A DNA stretch of 64,000 nucleotides from Cryobacterium algoritolerans. Lineage in GTDB: Bacteria; Actinomycetota; Actinomycetes; Actinomycetales; Microbacteriaceae. The notes beneath the pieces are model-generated. The model did no database searches and was not told the origin of the DNA. It saw only the letters and a list, made by a program, of their open reading frames with translations. Position numbers and translations under genes: made by a program. Shown piece after piece: positions 58,565-64,000 of this stretch. Numbering within the stretch: position 1 is the stretch's first letter; each line of letters begins with the position of its first letter. The DNA is taken from the NCBI RefSeq assembly GCF_004402785.1, contig NZ_SOFP01000046.1, positions 248,001 to 312,000 on the forward strand. The letters run 5' to 3'.

Positions 58565-64000
<5,436 letters not shown>

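Overview
The window is a high-GC actinobacterial chromosome segment, almost certainly from the family Microbacteriaceae (a Cryobacterium/Leifsonia-like organism). That is an inference from gene order and protein character. Supporting points are the ruvB-yajC-secD-secF-rel order, a zinc-less S4, a helicase-degenerate PriA, a guanylate kinase fused to an actinobacterial IHF (mIHF) domain, frequent GTG/TTG starts, and several apparently leaderless genes. Most of the window is core metabolism and information processing, coded on the plus strand and tightly packed. I see no tRNA, rRNA, CRISPR array, prophage or complete insertion sequence.

Layout. 1-6.2 kb: the end of ruvB, then yajC-secD-secF (protein export) and the bifunctional (p)ppGpp enzyme rel. 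6.2-9.0 kb: a minus-strand block with an AbiEi-like orphan protein, a DUF349 protein and a membrane-anchored cyclophilin. 9.2-16.8 kb: rarA, rpsD with a strong terminator, two small membrane proteins, alaS, ruvX and mltG. 16.8-20.6 kb: shikimate genes aroE-aroC-aroK-aroB. 20.7-25.1 kb: an inserted accessory block with a GAF regulator, aldehyde dehydrogenase, DUF779 protein, a hypothetical protein and a PhnA-like protein. 25.1-26.7 kb: aroQ-efp-nusB.

26.7-31.7 kb is the least conserved stretch: a DUF4190/DsbA-like fusion, a decayed GNAT acetyltransferase, a small secreted protein, a decayed nitroreductase-like gene, a DUF222/HNH (13E12-type) protein and a SAM methyltransferase. 31.8-44.5 kb: the pyrimidine operon pyrR-pyrB-pyrC-(PH-like membrane protein)-carA-carB-pyrF, headed by a PyrR-binding RNA element that overlaps the pyrR ribosome-binding site, running into mIHF-gmk, rpoZ, coaBC and metK. 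44.5-49.7 kb: priA, fmt, rsmB, rpe. 49.7-57.4 kb: a his-trp supercluster, hisE, hisG, hisF, hisI, trpE, a Trp-associated membrane protein, an HGxxPAAW-like protein, trpC, trpB, trpA. 57.5-64 kb: lgt, gltB and the start of gltD, which runs off the end.

The genes connect logically. The shikimate block makes chorismate for trpE. carAB/pyrBCF and the his genes draw on PRPP and glutamine nitrogen, and gltBD regenerates glutamate. I found no convincing wholly new system. The points most worth a second look are the mIHF-guanylate kinase fusion, the PyrR RNA element, the two-site interruption of the conserved aro-efp-nusB-pyr order by accessory genes with decaying relics, the five leaderless starts with identical geometry, and the GAF/aldehyde dehydrogenase/DUF779 module.
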